From: Bradyrhizobium sp. RP6
Lineage (GTDB): Bacteria > Pseudomonadota > Alphaproteobacteria > Rhizobiales > Xanthobacteraceae
Reading direction: 5' to 3'
Length of the DNA stretch: 64,000 nucleotides
NCBI RefSeq assembly: GCF_003837805.1
Contig: NZ_RQIT01000009.1
Location: forward strand, 186,001 to 250,000
The translations under genes and the position numbers were made by a program. Below, piece by piece: positions 26,268 to 35,367 of the stretch; the first letter of the stretch is position 1, and each line of letters begins with the position of its first letter. The notes beneath the pieces were generated by a model. That model saw only the letters and a program-made list of their open reading frames with translations. It was not told the origin of the DNA and made no database searches.

Positions 26268-27146
26268 ATGCCGCTCTTGCGCACGTCATTGCTTGTTGCT
26301 GAGCCCGCCGGTGTATTGGAGTCGCTCGACGAACTCTTTGCGCTAGCGCATGCAATGGAGCAGGAAGCGGCCAACAAGTACGATTCTCTTGCCGAAGAGA
26401 TGCGCGGGCAGGGCAAGGATGACCTGGCGGAGGTGTTCACGCGGCTTGCCGCCGCCGAGCGCGAGCACGTAGACAGTGTGTCGCAGTGGTCGCAGTCGCG
26501 CCGCGGCAAACGCCCGGATCCCGCCATGGTGCGCTGGGAGGCGCCGGCAGCACTTCCTCCGGACGCGGCCGCCGAGGTGAAGACATCTCGTCTGATGACG
26601 CCGTACCGTGCGCTCGCGATGGCGGTCCGCAACGAGGAGCGCGCCTTCGCCTTCTGGTCCTATCTGGCGGCCTACTCGCACGATTCCGAGGTCAAGAAGG
26701 CCTCCGAGGCGATGGCCAAGGAGGAGCTCGGCCATGTCGCCACGCTGCGGAAGGAGAGGCGGCGCGCTTATCATCACGAACACGAACGGAGCAGTGCCGA
26801 GACGTCGGCGGTGCCTCGACCGCCGCAAATCGACGCGCAGCGACTCGAGCTCCGCCTAGCTGCCCAACTTGCCGATATGGAACAACGCTTGAGCGGGCCA
26901 GCTGCGGTCCGGATAAGGGACATTCGCCAACAGGCGATCGAGATGGCCGACGCCGCCGTGGGCCTCGGCAGCTTTCCGGCGCCCATGGAACGCAAAGGCC
27001 CATTGGAGATCGCCGAAGCGCTCGTCGACGGTTACCTCGATGGCGCCGAGCGATCGAACGACGCTGCCCACCTCGAACGCCTGCAGCAGCTCGCCGAACG
27101 CGCGATCTCGCGACTGGCCTGGCTACGATCGCTCTCCACAGCCTGA
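26268..27146 (+). CDS. Rubrerythrin-like ferritin-family di-iron protein
   Basis: A 292-residue protein. I chose ATG 26268 because the further upstream frame overlaps the regulatory region. The first 165 residues form a four-helix di-iron bundle: MEQEAANKY with carboxylate ligand, then AEREHVDSV (ExxH), VRNEERAFAF and AKEELGHVATL (second ExxH), which is the rubrerythrin/ferritin ligand set. The remaining 120 residues are helical and unassigned, and no rubredoxin CxxC pair is present. It may handle peroxide or iron. It is divergent from nosR and might respond to the same low-oxygen regulator; that link is inference. Confidence 0.75.
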   Translation: MPLLRTSLLVAEPAGVLESLDELFALAHAMEQEAANKYDSLAEEMRGQGKDDLAEVFTRLAAAEREHVDSVSQWSQSRRGKRPDPAMVRWEAPAALPPDAAAEVKTSRLMTPYRALAMAVRNEERAFAFWSYLAAYSHDSEVKKASEAMAKEELGHVATLRKERRRAYHHEHERSSAETSAVPRPPQIDAQRLELRLAAQLADMEQRLSGPAAVRIRDIRQQAIEMADAAVGLGSFPAPMERKGPLEIAEALVDGYLDGAERSNDAAHLERLQQLAERAISRLAWLRSLSTA

Positions 27147-27623
27147 CACGCTTGCAGAAACCTTTAGAACTGCCGAGCCGGCATGTCGCGCGGCGGCTCT
27201 GCTGGGGTGCGACCGGCCGACAGCGGAGCAGACCCAAGGAGTGCGCCAGCGGCTCAGTCCTGGCAAGATCAATTGGCAGGTCCCAGCCGACACGGCTAAT
27301 CCATAATTCGCATAAGGTATATTATGGAATATTTTTATATACAATCAGATCAAATCTTTAGCCGAAATTCCTGATGCAGCACCTTCGCTTGACCGGCCGT
27401 TCTCTCTGGCGTCTCAATCGGCGCCTCAGCTCTTGACGGCTACTGTGCATGGGGTTGTTTTTCAGATTTTGAAATCGGCCCCGTGTCCCGAAAGCGGATA
27501 TTGCCGTGACCTTGTCCGGCTGCAATAAGCGAGGCCTCGCGAGATCGCAGATGACCTTAAGGCCGACCGTCCGTATAGGTTTGCATCTCAGAACAACAAC
27601 AAACCTTCCGAGGAAGCAGACCG
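27147..27623. other. AT-rich intergenic region upstream of TRAP genes
   Basis: This 477 bp carries an AT-rich patch around 27300-27360 with the inverted repeat listed separately, and otherwise no gene. It should contain the promoter of the following TRAP operon. Confidence 0.5.
27317..27342. promoter_or_regulatory. AT-rich inverted repeat, possible operator
   Basis: Arms GTATAT (27317-27322) and ATATAC (27337-27342) flank 14 AT-rich bases about 280 bp before the TRAP binding-protein gene. The base composition contrasts sharply with the GC-rich surroundings. GntR-type regulators bind similar TATAC-rich palindromes, but none is encoded nearby. Confidence 0.3.
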
Positions 27624-28643
27624 ATGAGTTTTTCCCGACGCACGCTTCTCAAGGCCTCCGCCGCGACCGCGGTCCTGGGCGGCCTCGGTGCGCCCCATGT
27701 GGCCCGCGCGCAGAGCGCCGAGTTCACCTACAAATATGCCAATAATCTGCCTGACACCCATCCGATGAACGTGCGCGCCAAGGAGATGGCGGCGGCGATC
27801 AAGAGCGAGACCGGCGGCAAGTTCGACCTCCAGATCTTCCCGAACAACCAGCTCGGATCCGACACCGACATGCTGAGCCAGATCCGCTCCGGCGGCGTTG
27901 AGTTCTTCACGCTGTCGGGACTGATCCTGTCGACCCTTGTTCCGGCGGCTTCCATCAACGGCATCGGTTTCGCGTTCCCCGACTACGCCACGGTCTGGAA
28001 AGCCATGGACGGCGATCTCGGCGCCCATGTCCGCGGCGAGATCAAGAAGGCCGGCCTCGAGGTGATGGACAACATCTGGGACAACGGCTTCCGCCAGACC
28101 ACGTCGTCGACCAAGCCGATCACCGGTCCTGACGACCTCAAGGGCTTCAAGATCCGCGTGCCGGTGTCGCCGCTGTGGACCTCGATGTTCAAGGCGTTCG
28201 ATGCGGCGCCCGCCTCGATCAATTTCAGCGAAGTCTATTCGGCGCTCCAGACCAAGATCGTCGAGGGCCAGGAGAACCCGCTGGCGATCATCTCGACCGC
28301 AAAACTCTACGAGGTGCAGAAGTACTGCTCTCTGACCAACCACATGTGGGACGGCTTCTGGTTCCTGGCCAACCGCAGAGCTTGGGAAAAGCTGCCGCAG
28401 GACGTGCGCACCGTCGTCGCCAAGAACATCAATGCCGCGGCCGTGAAGGAGCGCGAGGATACAGCCAAGCTCAATGCCAACCTCCAGCAGGAACTCGCGA
28501 CCAAGGGCCTGACCTTCAACCAGCCGGCCGTGGCGCCATTCCGCGAAAAGCTGCGGGCTGCCGGCTTCTATGCCGAGTGGAAAGGCAAGTACGGCGATCA
28601 GGCCTGGGACCTCCTGGAGAAGGCCGTCGGCAAGCTGTCGTAA
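27624..28643 (+). CDS. TRAP transporter substrate-binding protein, DctP family
   Basis: This 339-residue periplasmic protein has a Tat-like signal peptide (SRRTLLKASAATAVLGG, ending ARAQS). The mature part has DctP landmarks: NNLPDTHPMNVRAKEMAAAI, NNQLGSDTDMLSQIRSG, KGFKIRVP with the carboxylate-binding arginine, and FSEVYSALQTKIVEGQENP. It binds an organic acid, ligand unknown, and delivers it to the permease encoded 15 bp downstream. GGAAG precedes the ATG. The acyl-CoA synthetase two genes on suggests a carboxylate substrate that is activated by CoA. Confidence 0.92.
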   Translation: MSFSRRTLLKASAATAVLGGLGAPHVARAQSAEFTYKYANNLPDTHPMNVRAKEMAAAIKSETGGKFDLQIFPNNQLGSDTDMLSQIRSGGVEFFTLSGLILSTLVPAASINGIGFAFPDYATVWKAMDGDLGAHVRGEIKKAGLEVMDNIWDNGFRQTTSSTKPITGPDDLKGFKIRVPVSPLWTSMFKAFDAAPASINFSEVYSALQTKIVEGQENPLAIISTAKLYEVQKYCSLTNHMWDGFWFLANRRAWEKLPQDVRTVVAKNINAAAVKEREDTAKLNANLQQELATKGLTFNQPAVAPFREKLRAAGFYAEWKGKYGDQAWDLLEKAVGKLS

Positions 28644-28658
28644 CGCGTCGGGGCCGTC

Positions 28659-30548
28659 ATGGCTCATATCGAGATTGAGGTGACCGAAGTAACGGGCGAG
28701 GTGGCTGTGCAGTCCCCTCGCCGACCTTCGTTGCTGGGCTCAATGGAACGCGTGCTCGGCCTCCTCGTCGAGGTCCCGGCGGCGATTCTCGTCGTCGCCG
28801 AAATCGTGATCCTGTTCGCCGGGGTGGTCGCGCGCTACGGCCTGCACCGGCCGCTGATCTGGTCCGACGAGCTCGCCTCGATCCTGTTCCTGTGGCTGGC
28901 CATGCTGGGCGCGGCGGTCGCATTCCGCCGCTCCGAGCACATGCGCATGACCGCGATCGTCGCGAGCGCCAAGCCTGCGATGCGGGCCTATCTCGATTTG
29001 GTCGCGACCTGCGCGGCGCTCGCGTTTCTGGCGCTGATCGTCTGGCCGTCCTGCGACTATGCCTATGAAGAGAGCTACATCACCACTCCGGCGCTCCAGA
29101 TCTCGAATATGTGGCGCGCCGCTGCGCTACCGGTCGGGACCGGCCTGATGGCGGCCTTTGCCTTGCTGCGGCTGCTGCGCGCGGCCGACTACCGAATGGT
29201 CGCAGCCGCCGTGCTGTCGGTTGCGGTCGTGATCGGCCTGTTCTGGCTGGCCGAGCCGCTCCTGCGGCCGCTAGGCAATCTCAACCTCATCGTCTTCTTC
29301 GTCGGCGTTGCCGGCTTTTGCGTCTTTGCCGGGGTTCCCATTGCCTTCGGCTTTGGCCTGGCGATCTTCGGTTATCTCGCGCTGACCACGCGGACGCCCG
29401 TCATGGTCCTGGTCGGGCGGATGGACGAGGGCATGAGCCACCTCATCCTGCTCTCCGTGCCCTTGTTCGTATTCCTGGGACTCCTGATCGAGATGACCGG
29501 CATGGCGCGGGCCATGGTGGCGTTCCTGGCAAGCCTGCTCGGCCATATCAGGGGCGGCCTGCACTACGTGCTTGTCGGCGCCATGTACCTGGTCTCCGGC
29601 ATTTCCGGGGCGAAGGCCGCCGACATGGCCGCAGTTGCGCCCGTGCTGTTTCCCGAGATGAAAGAGCGTGGGGCCAAGCCTGGGGACCTCGTCGCGCTTC
29701 TGGCGGCGACGGGCGCCCAGACCGAGACCATTCCGCCGAGTCTCGTGCTGATCACGATCGGCTCGGTCACCGGCGTCTCCATCGCGGCGCTGTTCACTGG
29801 CGGCCTCTTGCCCGGCGTCGTGCTCGCGGTCACGCTCTGCATGCTGGTGTGGTGGCGCTACCGCCACGAGGACATGAGCCATGTCCGCCGTGCCACGGCA
29901 TCCGAGATCGGCAGGACCTTCATCATCGCCCTGCCCGCGCTCGCGCTGCCGTTCGTGATCCGCTACGCGGTCGTCGAGGGCATCGCGACCGCGACCGAGG
30001 TCTCCACCATCGGCATCGTCTATGGCGCCCTCGTCGGCCTCCTCGTCTACCGCCGCTTCGACTGGCGGCGGCTGTTTCCGATGCTGGTCGAAACCGCAGC
30101 ACTGTCGGGCGCGATCCTCTTGATTATCGGCACGGCGACCGGCATGGCCTGGGGCCTGACCCAATCCGGATTCTCGCGCTCGCTGGCCGCCGCCATGACG
30201 GGATTGCCGGGCGGGGCCGCGACCTTCATTGCCGTGTCGATCCTGGCCTTCACCATCCTCGGCAGTGTACTGGAGGGTATTCCAGCCATCGTGCTGTTCG
30301 GGCCGCTGCTGTTTCCGATCGCCCGCGCCGTCGGCGTCCACGAGGTGCACTATGCCATGGTGATCATTCTCGCCATGGGTATCGGGCTATTCGCCCCGCC
30401 ATTCGGCGTCGGCTATTATGCCGCCTGCGCCATCGGACGCGTCGATCCGGCTGAAGGCATCAGGCCGATCTGGGGCTATCTTTTGGCGCTGCTGGTGGGA
30501 TTGATCATCGTCGCGATCTTCCCCTGGATCTCGATCGGATTTCTTTGA
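28659..30548 (+). CDS. TRAP transporter fused permease (DctQ-DctM fusion)
   Basis: This 629-residue membrane protein joins both TRAP permease subunits. Residues of about 30-190 are the small DctQ-like part with four helices (ARYGLHRPLIWSDELASILF is typical), and about 210-629 is the large DctM-like part with a dozen helices (GVPIAFGFGLAIFGYLAL, LSVPLFVFLGLLIEMTGMA, PPSLVLITIGSVTGVSI). It imports a carboxylate using an ion gradient with the preceding DctP protein. Fused forms are known. The second TRAP system in this window keeps the two subunits as separate genes. Confidence 0.92.
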   Translation: MAHIEIEVTEVTGEVAVQSPRRPSLLGSMERVLGLLVEVPAAILVVAEIVILFAGVVARYGLHRPLIWSDELASILFLWLAMLGAAVAFRRSEHMRMTAIVASAKPAMRAYLDLVATCAALAFLALIVWPSCDYAYEESYITTPALQISNMWRAAALPVGTGLMAAFALLRLLRAADYRMVAAAVLSVAVVIGLFWLAEPLLRPLGNLNLIVFFVGVAGFCVFAGVPIAFGFGLAIFGYLALTTRTPVMVLVGRMDEGMSHLILLSVPLFVFLGLLIEMTGMARAMVAFLASLLGHIRGGLHYVLVGAMYLVSGISGAKAADMAAVAPVLFPEMKERGAKPGDLVALLAATGAQTETIPPSLVLITIGSVTGVSIAALFTGGLLPGVVLAVTLCMLVWWRYRHEDMSHVRRATASEIGRTFIIALPALALPFVIRYAVVEGIATATEVSTIGIVYGALVGLLVYRRFDWRRLFPMLVETAALSGAILLIIGTATGMAWGLTQSGFSRSLAAAMTGLPGGAATFIAVSILAFTILGSVLEGIPAIVLFGPLLFPIARAVGVHEVHYAMVIILAMGIGLFAPPFGVGYYAACAIGRVDPAEGIRPIWGYLLALLVGLIIVAIFPWISIGFL

Positions 30549-30569
30549 CGCGATTTAAGGAGTGTGTCG

Positions 30570-32231
30570 ATGAGTGAGCGGCAGAACCCGTACAATATCG
30601 GCCTCGAAAAGACTCCCGCCAACTACGTGCCGCTGAGCCCGCTGAGCTTCCTCGCGCGCAGCGCCACAGTCTATCCCGATCACGTCAGCACCGTTTATGA
30701 GGGCCGCAGCTTCACCTGGGCGCAGACCTATGAGCGCTGCCGCCGCTTTGCCTCTTATCTCGCGGGCAAGGGCATCGGCGTCGGCGACACCGTTGCGGCC
30801 ATGCTGCCGAACATTCCGGCGATGAACGAAGCGCATTTCGCCGTGCCCATGACCGGCGCCGTGCTCAACGCTCTCAACATCCGTCTCGATGCGCCCTCGA
30901 TCGCGTTCCAGCTCGAACATGGCGGCGCCAAGATCATCCTGGTCGATCCCGAGTTTTCGGGCGTCATCAGCGAGGCACTCGCGCGGATGGCAGGGCCCAA
31001 GCCGCTGGTGATCGACGTCGACGACGCCGCGTTCAAGGGCGGCAAGCGCATCGGCGAGATCGAATATGAGGCGGCGGTCGCGCACGGCGATCCCGCATTC
31101 ACCGCCGTCCTGCCGCAGGATGAGTGGGATGCCATCGCGCTGAGCTACACCTCGGGCACGACGGGCAATCCCAAGGGCGTCGTCACCCATCATCGCGGTG
31201 CGTACCTGAACGCCGTCAGCAACATCCTTGCCGGCAATCTCGGCCAGCATCCGGTCTATCTCTGGACGCTGCCGATGTTCCACTGCAACGGCTGGTGCTT
31301 CCCGTGGACAATTGCGGCCGCCACCGGCATCAATGTCTGCCTGCGCAAGGTCGAGCCGACCAGGATCTTCCAGCTGATCAAGCAGCACGGCGTCACCCAC
31401 ATGTGCGGCGCGCCGATCGTCTACAACACGCTGATCAACGCCCCCGATGCGCCCAAGGAAACGTCAACCGGCAATGCTGCCCGCCGCGTCGTCGGCCTGA
31501 TCGCAGGCGCTGCGCCGCCGGTCGCGGTGCTGGAAGGCGCCGAAAGCATCGGCATCAAGCTGACGCATGTGTACGGCCTGACCGAGGTCTACGGCCCCGC
31601 CTCGGTCTGCGCCGAGCAGCCCGGCTGGGACGACCTTCCGCCTGCGGAACGCGCGCGCATGAAGCGCCGGCAGGGCGTGCCGTACCCGCTCCAGGAAAGA
31701 GTCACTGTGATCAATCCGCAGACCATGCAGGAAGTCCCGCGCGACGGCGAGACCATCGGCGAGGTCATGTTCCGCGGCAACATCGTGATGAAGGGCTATC
31801 TCAAGAACGAGAAAGCAACCAAGGAAGCCTTCGAGGGTGGCTGGTTTCACACCGGCGATCTCGGCGTGCTCGACGAGCACGGCTACGTCATCATCAAGGA
31901 CCGCTCCAAGGACATCATCATTTCCGGCGGCGAGAACATCTCCTCCGTCGAGGTCGAGGACATCCTCTACAAGCATCCGGCCATACTGTTCGCAGCCGTG
32001 GTCGCCAAGCCTGATCCGAAATGGGGTGAAGTGCCCTGCGCCTTCGTCGAGCTGAAGGACGGCGCCAGCGCCAGCGAGGCCGACATCATCGCTTTCTGCC
32101 GTTCGCACATGAGCGGCTTCAAGACACCGAAGGCGGTCGTGTTCGGACCGATCCCGAAGACCTCGACCGGCAAGATCCAGAAATTCCTGCTGCGAAACGA
32201 GGTCGGTTCGGCGCAGGCGATTTCGAGCTGA
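30570..32231 (+). CDS. Fatty-acyl-CoA synthetase (AMP-forming)
   Basis: This roughly 553-residue acyl-adenylate-forming enzyme has the AMP-binding motif SYTSGTTGNPKGVV, the A5-like VYGLTEVYGPA, hinge GWFHTGDLGV, and the C-terminal lysine region KTSTGKIQKF. It converts a carboxylate, ATP and CoA to acyl-CoA. ATG 30570 is chosen because AAGGAG sits seven bases upstream; the GTG at 30564 is too close. It follows the TRAP permease by about 20 bp, so it probably activates the imported acid. By similarity from memory it belongs to medium/long-chain or methyl-branched acyl-CoA synthetases; the exact chain length is unknown. Confidence 0.9.
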   Translation: MSERQNPYNIGLEKTPANYVPLSPLSFLARSATVYPDHVSTVYEGRSFTWAQTYERCRRFASYLAGKGIGVGDTVAAMLPNIPAMNEAHFAVPMTGAVLNALNIRLDAPSIAFQLEHGGAKIILVDPEFSGVISEALARMAGPKPLVIDVDDAAFKGGKRIGEIEYEAAVAHGDPAFTAVLPQDEWDAIALSYTSGTTGNPKGVVTHHRGAYLNAVSNILAGNLGQHPVYLWTLPMFHCNGWCFPWTIAAATGINVCLRKVEPTRIFQLIKQHGVTHMCGAPIVYNTLINAPDAPKETSTGNAARRVVGLIAGAAPPVAVLEGAESIGIKLTHVYGLTEVYGPASVCAEQPGWDDLPPAERARMKRRQGVPYPLQERVTVINPQTMQEVPRDGETIGEVMFRGNIVMKGYLKNEKATKEAFEGGWFHTGDLGVLDEHGYVIIKDRSKDIIISGGENISSVEVEDILYKHPAILFAAVVAKPDPKWGEVPCAFVELKDGASASEADIIAFCRSHMSGFKTPKAVVFGPIPKTSTGKIQKFLLRNEVGSAQAISS

Positions 32232-32244
32232 GTTGGCTGCCGAT

Positions 32245-32285
32245 GGCCTTCCGCCCACGCGCTGGAGAGCGGTGAGCGGAAGGCC
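32245..32285. terminator. Inverted repeat between convergent genes, likely bidirectional terminator
   Basis: Ten-base perfect arms GGCCTTCCGC (32245-32254) and GCGGAAGGCC (32276-32285) lie between the convergent stops of the acyl-CoA synthetase (32231) and the reverse-strand TRAP binding-protein gene (32295). There is no T run on either side. Confidence 0.5.
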
Positions 32286-32294
32286 GCATCGGTC

Positions 32295-33272
32295 TCACAT
32301 CTTCTTGTAAGCGTCGACCACCGCCTGGCCGTCGGCGCCGGCCTTCTTGAGCCAGTCGGCCGTGAGCTGTTCACCGATCTTCTGGAAGCCGGCCTTGAGT
32401 GCCGGGCTCGGCGGCTCGACCGTCATGCCTTTCGCCTTGAGCTGGTCGATATACCAGGTGCTCTTGTCCTGCCAGGCCTTCCAGCCGCGGGTTTCCGCGG
32501 TCGCGGCGGCCTTGAGGATGGCCTCCTGGGTCGGCTTGTCGAGCGCCTCGAACGCGGCCTTGTTGACGAAGGTGTAGTCCTTCGGAATCCAGGCCTGCAC
32601 GTCATAGAAATATTTGAGCGACTCCCAGGCCTTGGCGTCGTAGCCGGTGCCACCCGACGACATGAAGGAGTTCACCACGCCCGTCGCCAGTGCCTGCGGC
32701 AGTTCCGCCGCCTGGATCGTGACCGACTGGGCGCCGACCAGTTCGCCGATGCGCGCGGTCCCGACATTGTAGGCCCGCCACTTCAAGCCCTTCATGTCTT
32801 CGATCGAGGCCAGCGGCTTGTTGACATAGACGCCCTGCGGCGCCCACGGCACCACGAACAGCAGCTTGAGCCCCTGCGCATCGAGCTTCTTCACGATCGC
32901 AGGCTTGGAGGCCTGATACAGCTTCATCGCGTCCGGGAAGCTGGTGGCCAGGAACGGCACGACGTCGACGCCGAACAGCGGATCCTCGTTCTCGTGGATC
33001 GAGAGCAGCACCTCGCCCATCTGCGCCTGCCCGGTCACCACCGCGCGCTTGATGTCGGGTGCCTTGAACAGCGAGGCGCCCGGATGAACCGTGATCTGGA
33101 GCTTGCCGGAGGTGGCGGCTTCGACGTCCTTGGCGAAAGCGACCAGGTTTTCGGAGTGCGGATTGTCCGCAGGATACGCTGCCGGCAGATTCCATTTGGT
33201 CTGGGCCAACGCCGGTGTCGCAGCCATCACGGCTCCGGCGATCAAGGATGCGCGGACTAAACGAGACATCAT
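32295..33272 (-). CDS. TRAP transporter substrate-binding protein, DctP family (second system)
   Basis: This 325-residue periplasmic protein has a Sec signal (LIAGAVMAATPALAQ). DctP-family features include KWNLPAAYPADNPHSENL, FKAPDIKRAVVTGQAQMGE and GLKWRAYNVGTARIGELVG with the ligand-binding arginine. ATG 33272 has GAGGAG eight bases upstream; an ATG lies immediately after it. It is the last gene of dctQ-dctM-dctP on the reverse strand, reading toward the acyl-CoA synthetase. The substrate is probably another carboxylate; it shares little obvious sequence with the first DctP in this window. Confidence 0.92.
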   Translation of the reverse strand: MMSRLVRASLIAGAVMAATPALAQTKWNLPAAYPADNPHSENLVAFAKDVEAATSGKLQITVHPGASLFKAPDIKRAVVTGQAQMGEVLLSIHENEDPLFGVDVVPFLATSFPDAMKLYQASKPAIVKKLDAQGLKLLFVVPWAPQGVYVNKPLASIEDMKGLKWRAYNVGTARIGELVGAQSVTIQAAELPQALATGVVNSFMSSGGTGYDAKAWESLKYFYDVQAWIPKDYTFVNKAAFEALDKPTQEAILKAAATAETRGWKAWQDKSTWYIDQLKAKGMTVEPPSPALKAGFQKIGEQLTADWLKKAGADGQAVVDAYKKM

Positions 33273-33311
33273 TGGACTTCTCCTCACAGTAAACTTGAAA
33301 ACCGGATGCGG

Positions 33312-34631
33312 TCAGTCTGGGAAAGCGAGCTTGGGCAGAAACATCACGATCTGCGGATACTCCGTGATGATGAACACGGAAGCGAGCAGCAGGACGAAGA
33401 ACGGAAACGCTGCCCGCGCAACGGTGAACGTATCACGACCGCTCATGTTCTGGAGCACGAACAGATTGAATCCAACCGGCGGCGTGATCTGCGCCATTTC
33501 CACATGAATGATGAGATAGACGCCGAACCAGACCAGGTCGAGCCCGGCCTGCCTGACCATCGGCAGCACGATGACGGCCGTCAGAACGATCATCGAGATG
33601 CCGTCGATCAGGCATCCCAGGATGATGTACATAATGCTCAGATACAGCGCGAGCATGCTCGGCGTGAGCTGCTGCCCCTGGACCCAGGTGGCGAGCGCGG
33701 CCGGAATGCCCGTATAGGCCATCGCAGCCGTGGTGTAGGCCGCACCTGCCAGGATCAGCATGATCATGCAGGTTAGGCGCGTCGCGCTCATGATGCTCTC
33801 GAGGAAATTCTTCCGCGTCAACGTGCCGCTCCACCACGCCAGCAGCAACGCGCCCGTAACGCCCCATGCAGCGCATTCCGTCGCGGTCGCGAAGCCCAAC
33901 ACGAGGGAAAGAAACACGGCCAGAATCAGAAGCAGACAGGGTGCGAGCTTCGCCGACTCCCGCAGCTTCTGCCGGAACGGCATCGGCGGGTCGCGCGGCG
34001 GAACCTTCTTGGGATTGAGCAGCGACCAGATGATGATGTAGCCCGAATAAAGCACCATCACGAGCACGCCCGGCAAGAACCCGCCGAGAAACACCTGAAG
34101 CACGGAGACGTTCGCCGTGACCGCGTAGACCACCATCGGGATCGAGGGCGGAATCAGGAGGCCGAGCGTGCCCGCGCCTGCGAGCGATCCGAGACTCAGG
34201 CTCTTGTCGTAGCCGCGCTTGTCGAGCTCAGGCAGCGCGATTTTTCCGATCGTCGCGCAGGTCGCCGCCGAGGAGCCGGACACCGCCGCAAAGATGCCGC
34301 AGCCGATCACGTTGACATGGGTCAGGCGCCCCGGCAGCCACTGAACCCAGGGCGACAGCCCCCGAAACATCTCTTCCGACAATTTGGTGCGGAAGAGGAT
34401 CTCGCCCATCCAGATGAACAGCGGCAGGGCCGCCAGCGTCCATGAGGAACTGGCGCTCCAGGTGGTGGTGGCGAGCACGGCGCCGAGCGGCAGGCTCGTT
34501 GTCAGCGCCATCGCCACGAAGCCGACAAGTCCAAGCGAGACCGCAATCCACACGCCGCTTCCCAGCAGCAGGATCATGACGCCGAGCAGAACGAACGACA
34601 GCTCGATCATGCCGAGATTGGCCATGGTCAA
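33312..34631 (-). CDS. TRAP transporter large permease, DctM family
   Basis: This 439-residue membrane protein has about 12 helices. Family motifs are MGEILFRTKLSEEMFRGLSP, GSSAATCATIGKIALPEL and LLIPPSIPMVVYAVTANVS. It is the ion-coupled transport channel of the second TRAP system. It starts 4 bp inside the end of dctQ and is followed by dctP after 39 bp. Confidence 0.93.
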   Translation of the reverse strand: MTMANLGMIELSFVLLGVMILLLGSGVWIAVSLGLVGFVAMALTTSLPLGAVLATTTWSASSSWTLAALPLFIWMGEILFRTKLSEEMFRGLSPWVQWLPGRLTHVNVIGCGIFAAVSGSSAATCATIGKIALPELDKRGYDKSLSLGSLAGAGTLGLLIPPSIPMVVYAVTANVSVLQVFLGGFLPGVLVMVLYSGYIIIWSLLNPKKVPPRDPPMPFRQKLRESAKLAPCLLLILAVFLSLVLGFATATECAAWGVTGALLLAWWSGTLTRKNFLESIMSATRLTCMIMLILAGAAYTTAAMAYTGIPAALATWVQGQQLTPSMLALYLSIMYIILGCLIDGISMIVLTAVIVLPMVRQAGLDLVWFGVYLIIHVEMAQITPPVGFNLFVLQNMSGRDTFTVARAAFPFFVLLLASVFIITEYPQIVMFLPKLAFPD

Positions 34632-35221
34632 CCTCCGCCGCCCTGCGAGATGCGCTCTATGAATTCGTCCGGTGTCTCATCCGGTGAGCCCCGCTCGTAG
34701 CTCGGCCGGTTGCCGCCGACGACACTGACCATTTCATCGATGAGCGCGATCGACAGGATCGCAAGCCCGCCGGCAAAGCCGAGCTGCGGAATCCAGAGCG
34801 GTAGCGCGACGACGCCCTGCGCCACATCGTTGAAGCGCCAGGAATCGTAGGTCATCTGCACGGCATAGCGGGTGAAATAGAGAATGAAGGCGGTGGCAAT
34901 ACCGAGCGCCGTGATCTCGGCGATCTGCTTGGTCCGCCCGTGCAAACGCTCCAGCAGCAGACCGACGCGGATCATCTCTCCGCGCTTGAAGGTGTGTGCG
35001 AGACCGAGGAAAGCCATCGCGGCCATGCACCAGGACGCGAAATCGTCGCCGGCGGGAATGTTGATCGCAAACTGGCGCCCGACCGACATGACCATCATGA
35101 TTGCGAAGATCGCGACCAGGAAGACGCCCGCGGCGTAGCCCGCGCCGAGATAAAGCAGGTCCAGAGCGCGTCGCACTGGTCCCCGAGCCGCTACATCGTC
35201 CCCTGCCAAGGCAATCCCCAT
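34628..35221 (-). CDS. TRAP transporter small permease, DctQ family
   Basis: This 197-residue protein has four membrane helices and the DctQ pattern SWCMAAMAFLGLAHTFKRGEM, where the acidic/basic loop follows helix 2. It pairs with the DctM protein whose gene overlaps by 4 bp. The C-terminal 30 residues are a charged cytosolic tail rich in Glu and ending in a glycine run. It is the first gene of the operon; its promoter should lie in 35222-35367. Confidence 0.9.
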   Translation of the reverse strand: MGIALAGDDVAARGPVRRALDLLYLGAGYAAGVFLVAIFAIMMVMSVGRQFAINIPAGDDFASWCMAAMAFLGLAHTFKRGEMIRVGLLLERLHGRTKQIAEITALGIATAFILYFTRYAVQMTYDSWRFNDVAQGVVALPLWIPQLGFAGGLAILSIALIDEMVSVVGGNRPSYERGSPDETPDEFIERISQGGGG

Positions 35222-35367
35222 CCTCGCACAAGGCGATCCAATCGACCTGTGCGGTCGTGCCTGAATTTCGCCCTGTCCAACGCCTGTCTTTCAGACGTTA
35301 GATCAACATGATGGGGCCGGCGCAAGCAAGGAGTATGCCGGCTGACGCCGGAATTTCTACCCCAGGT

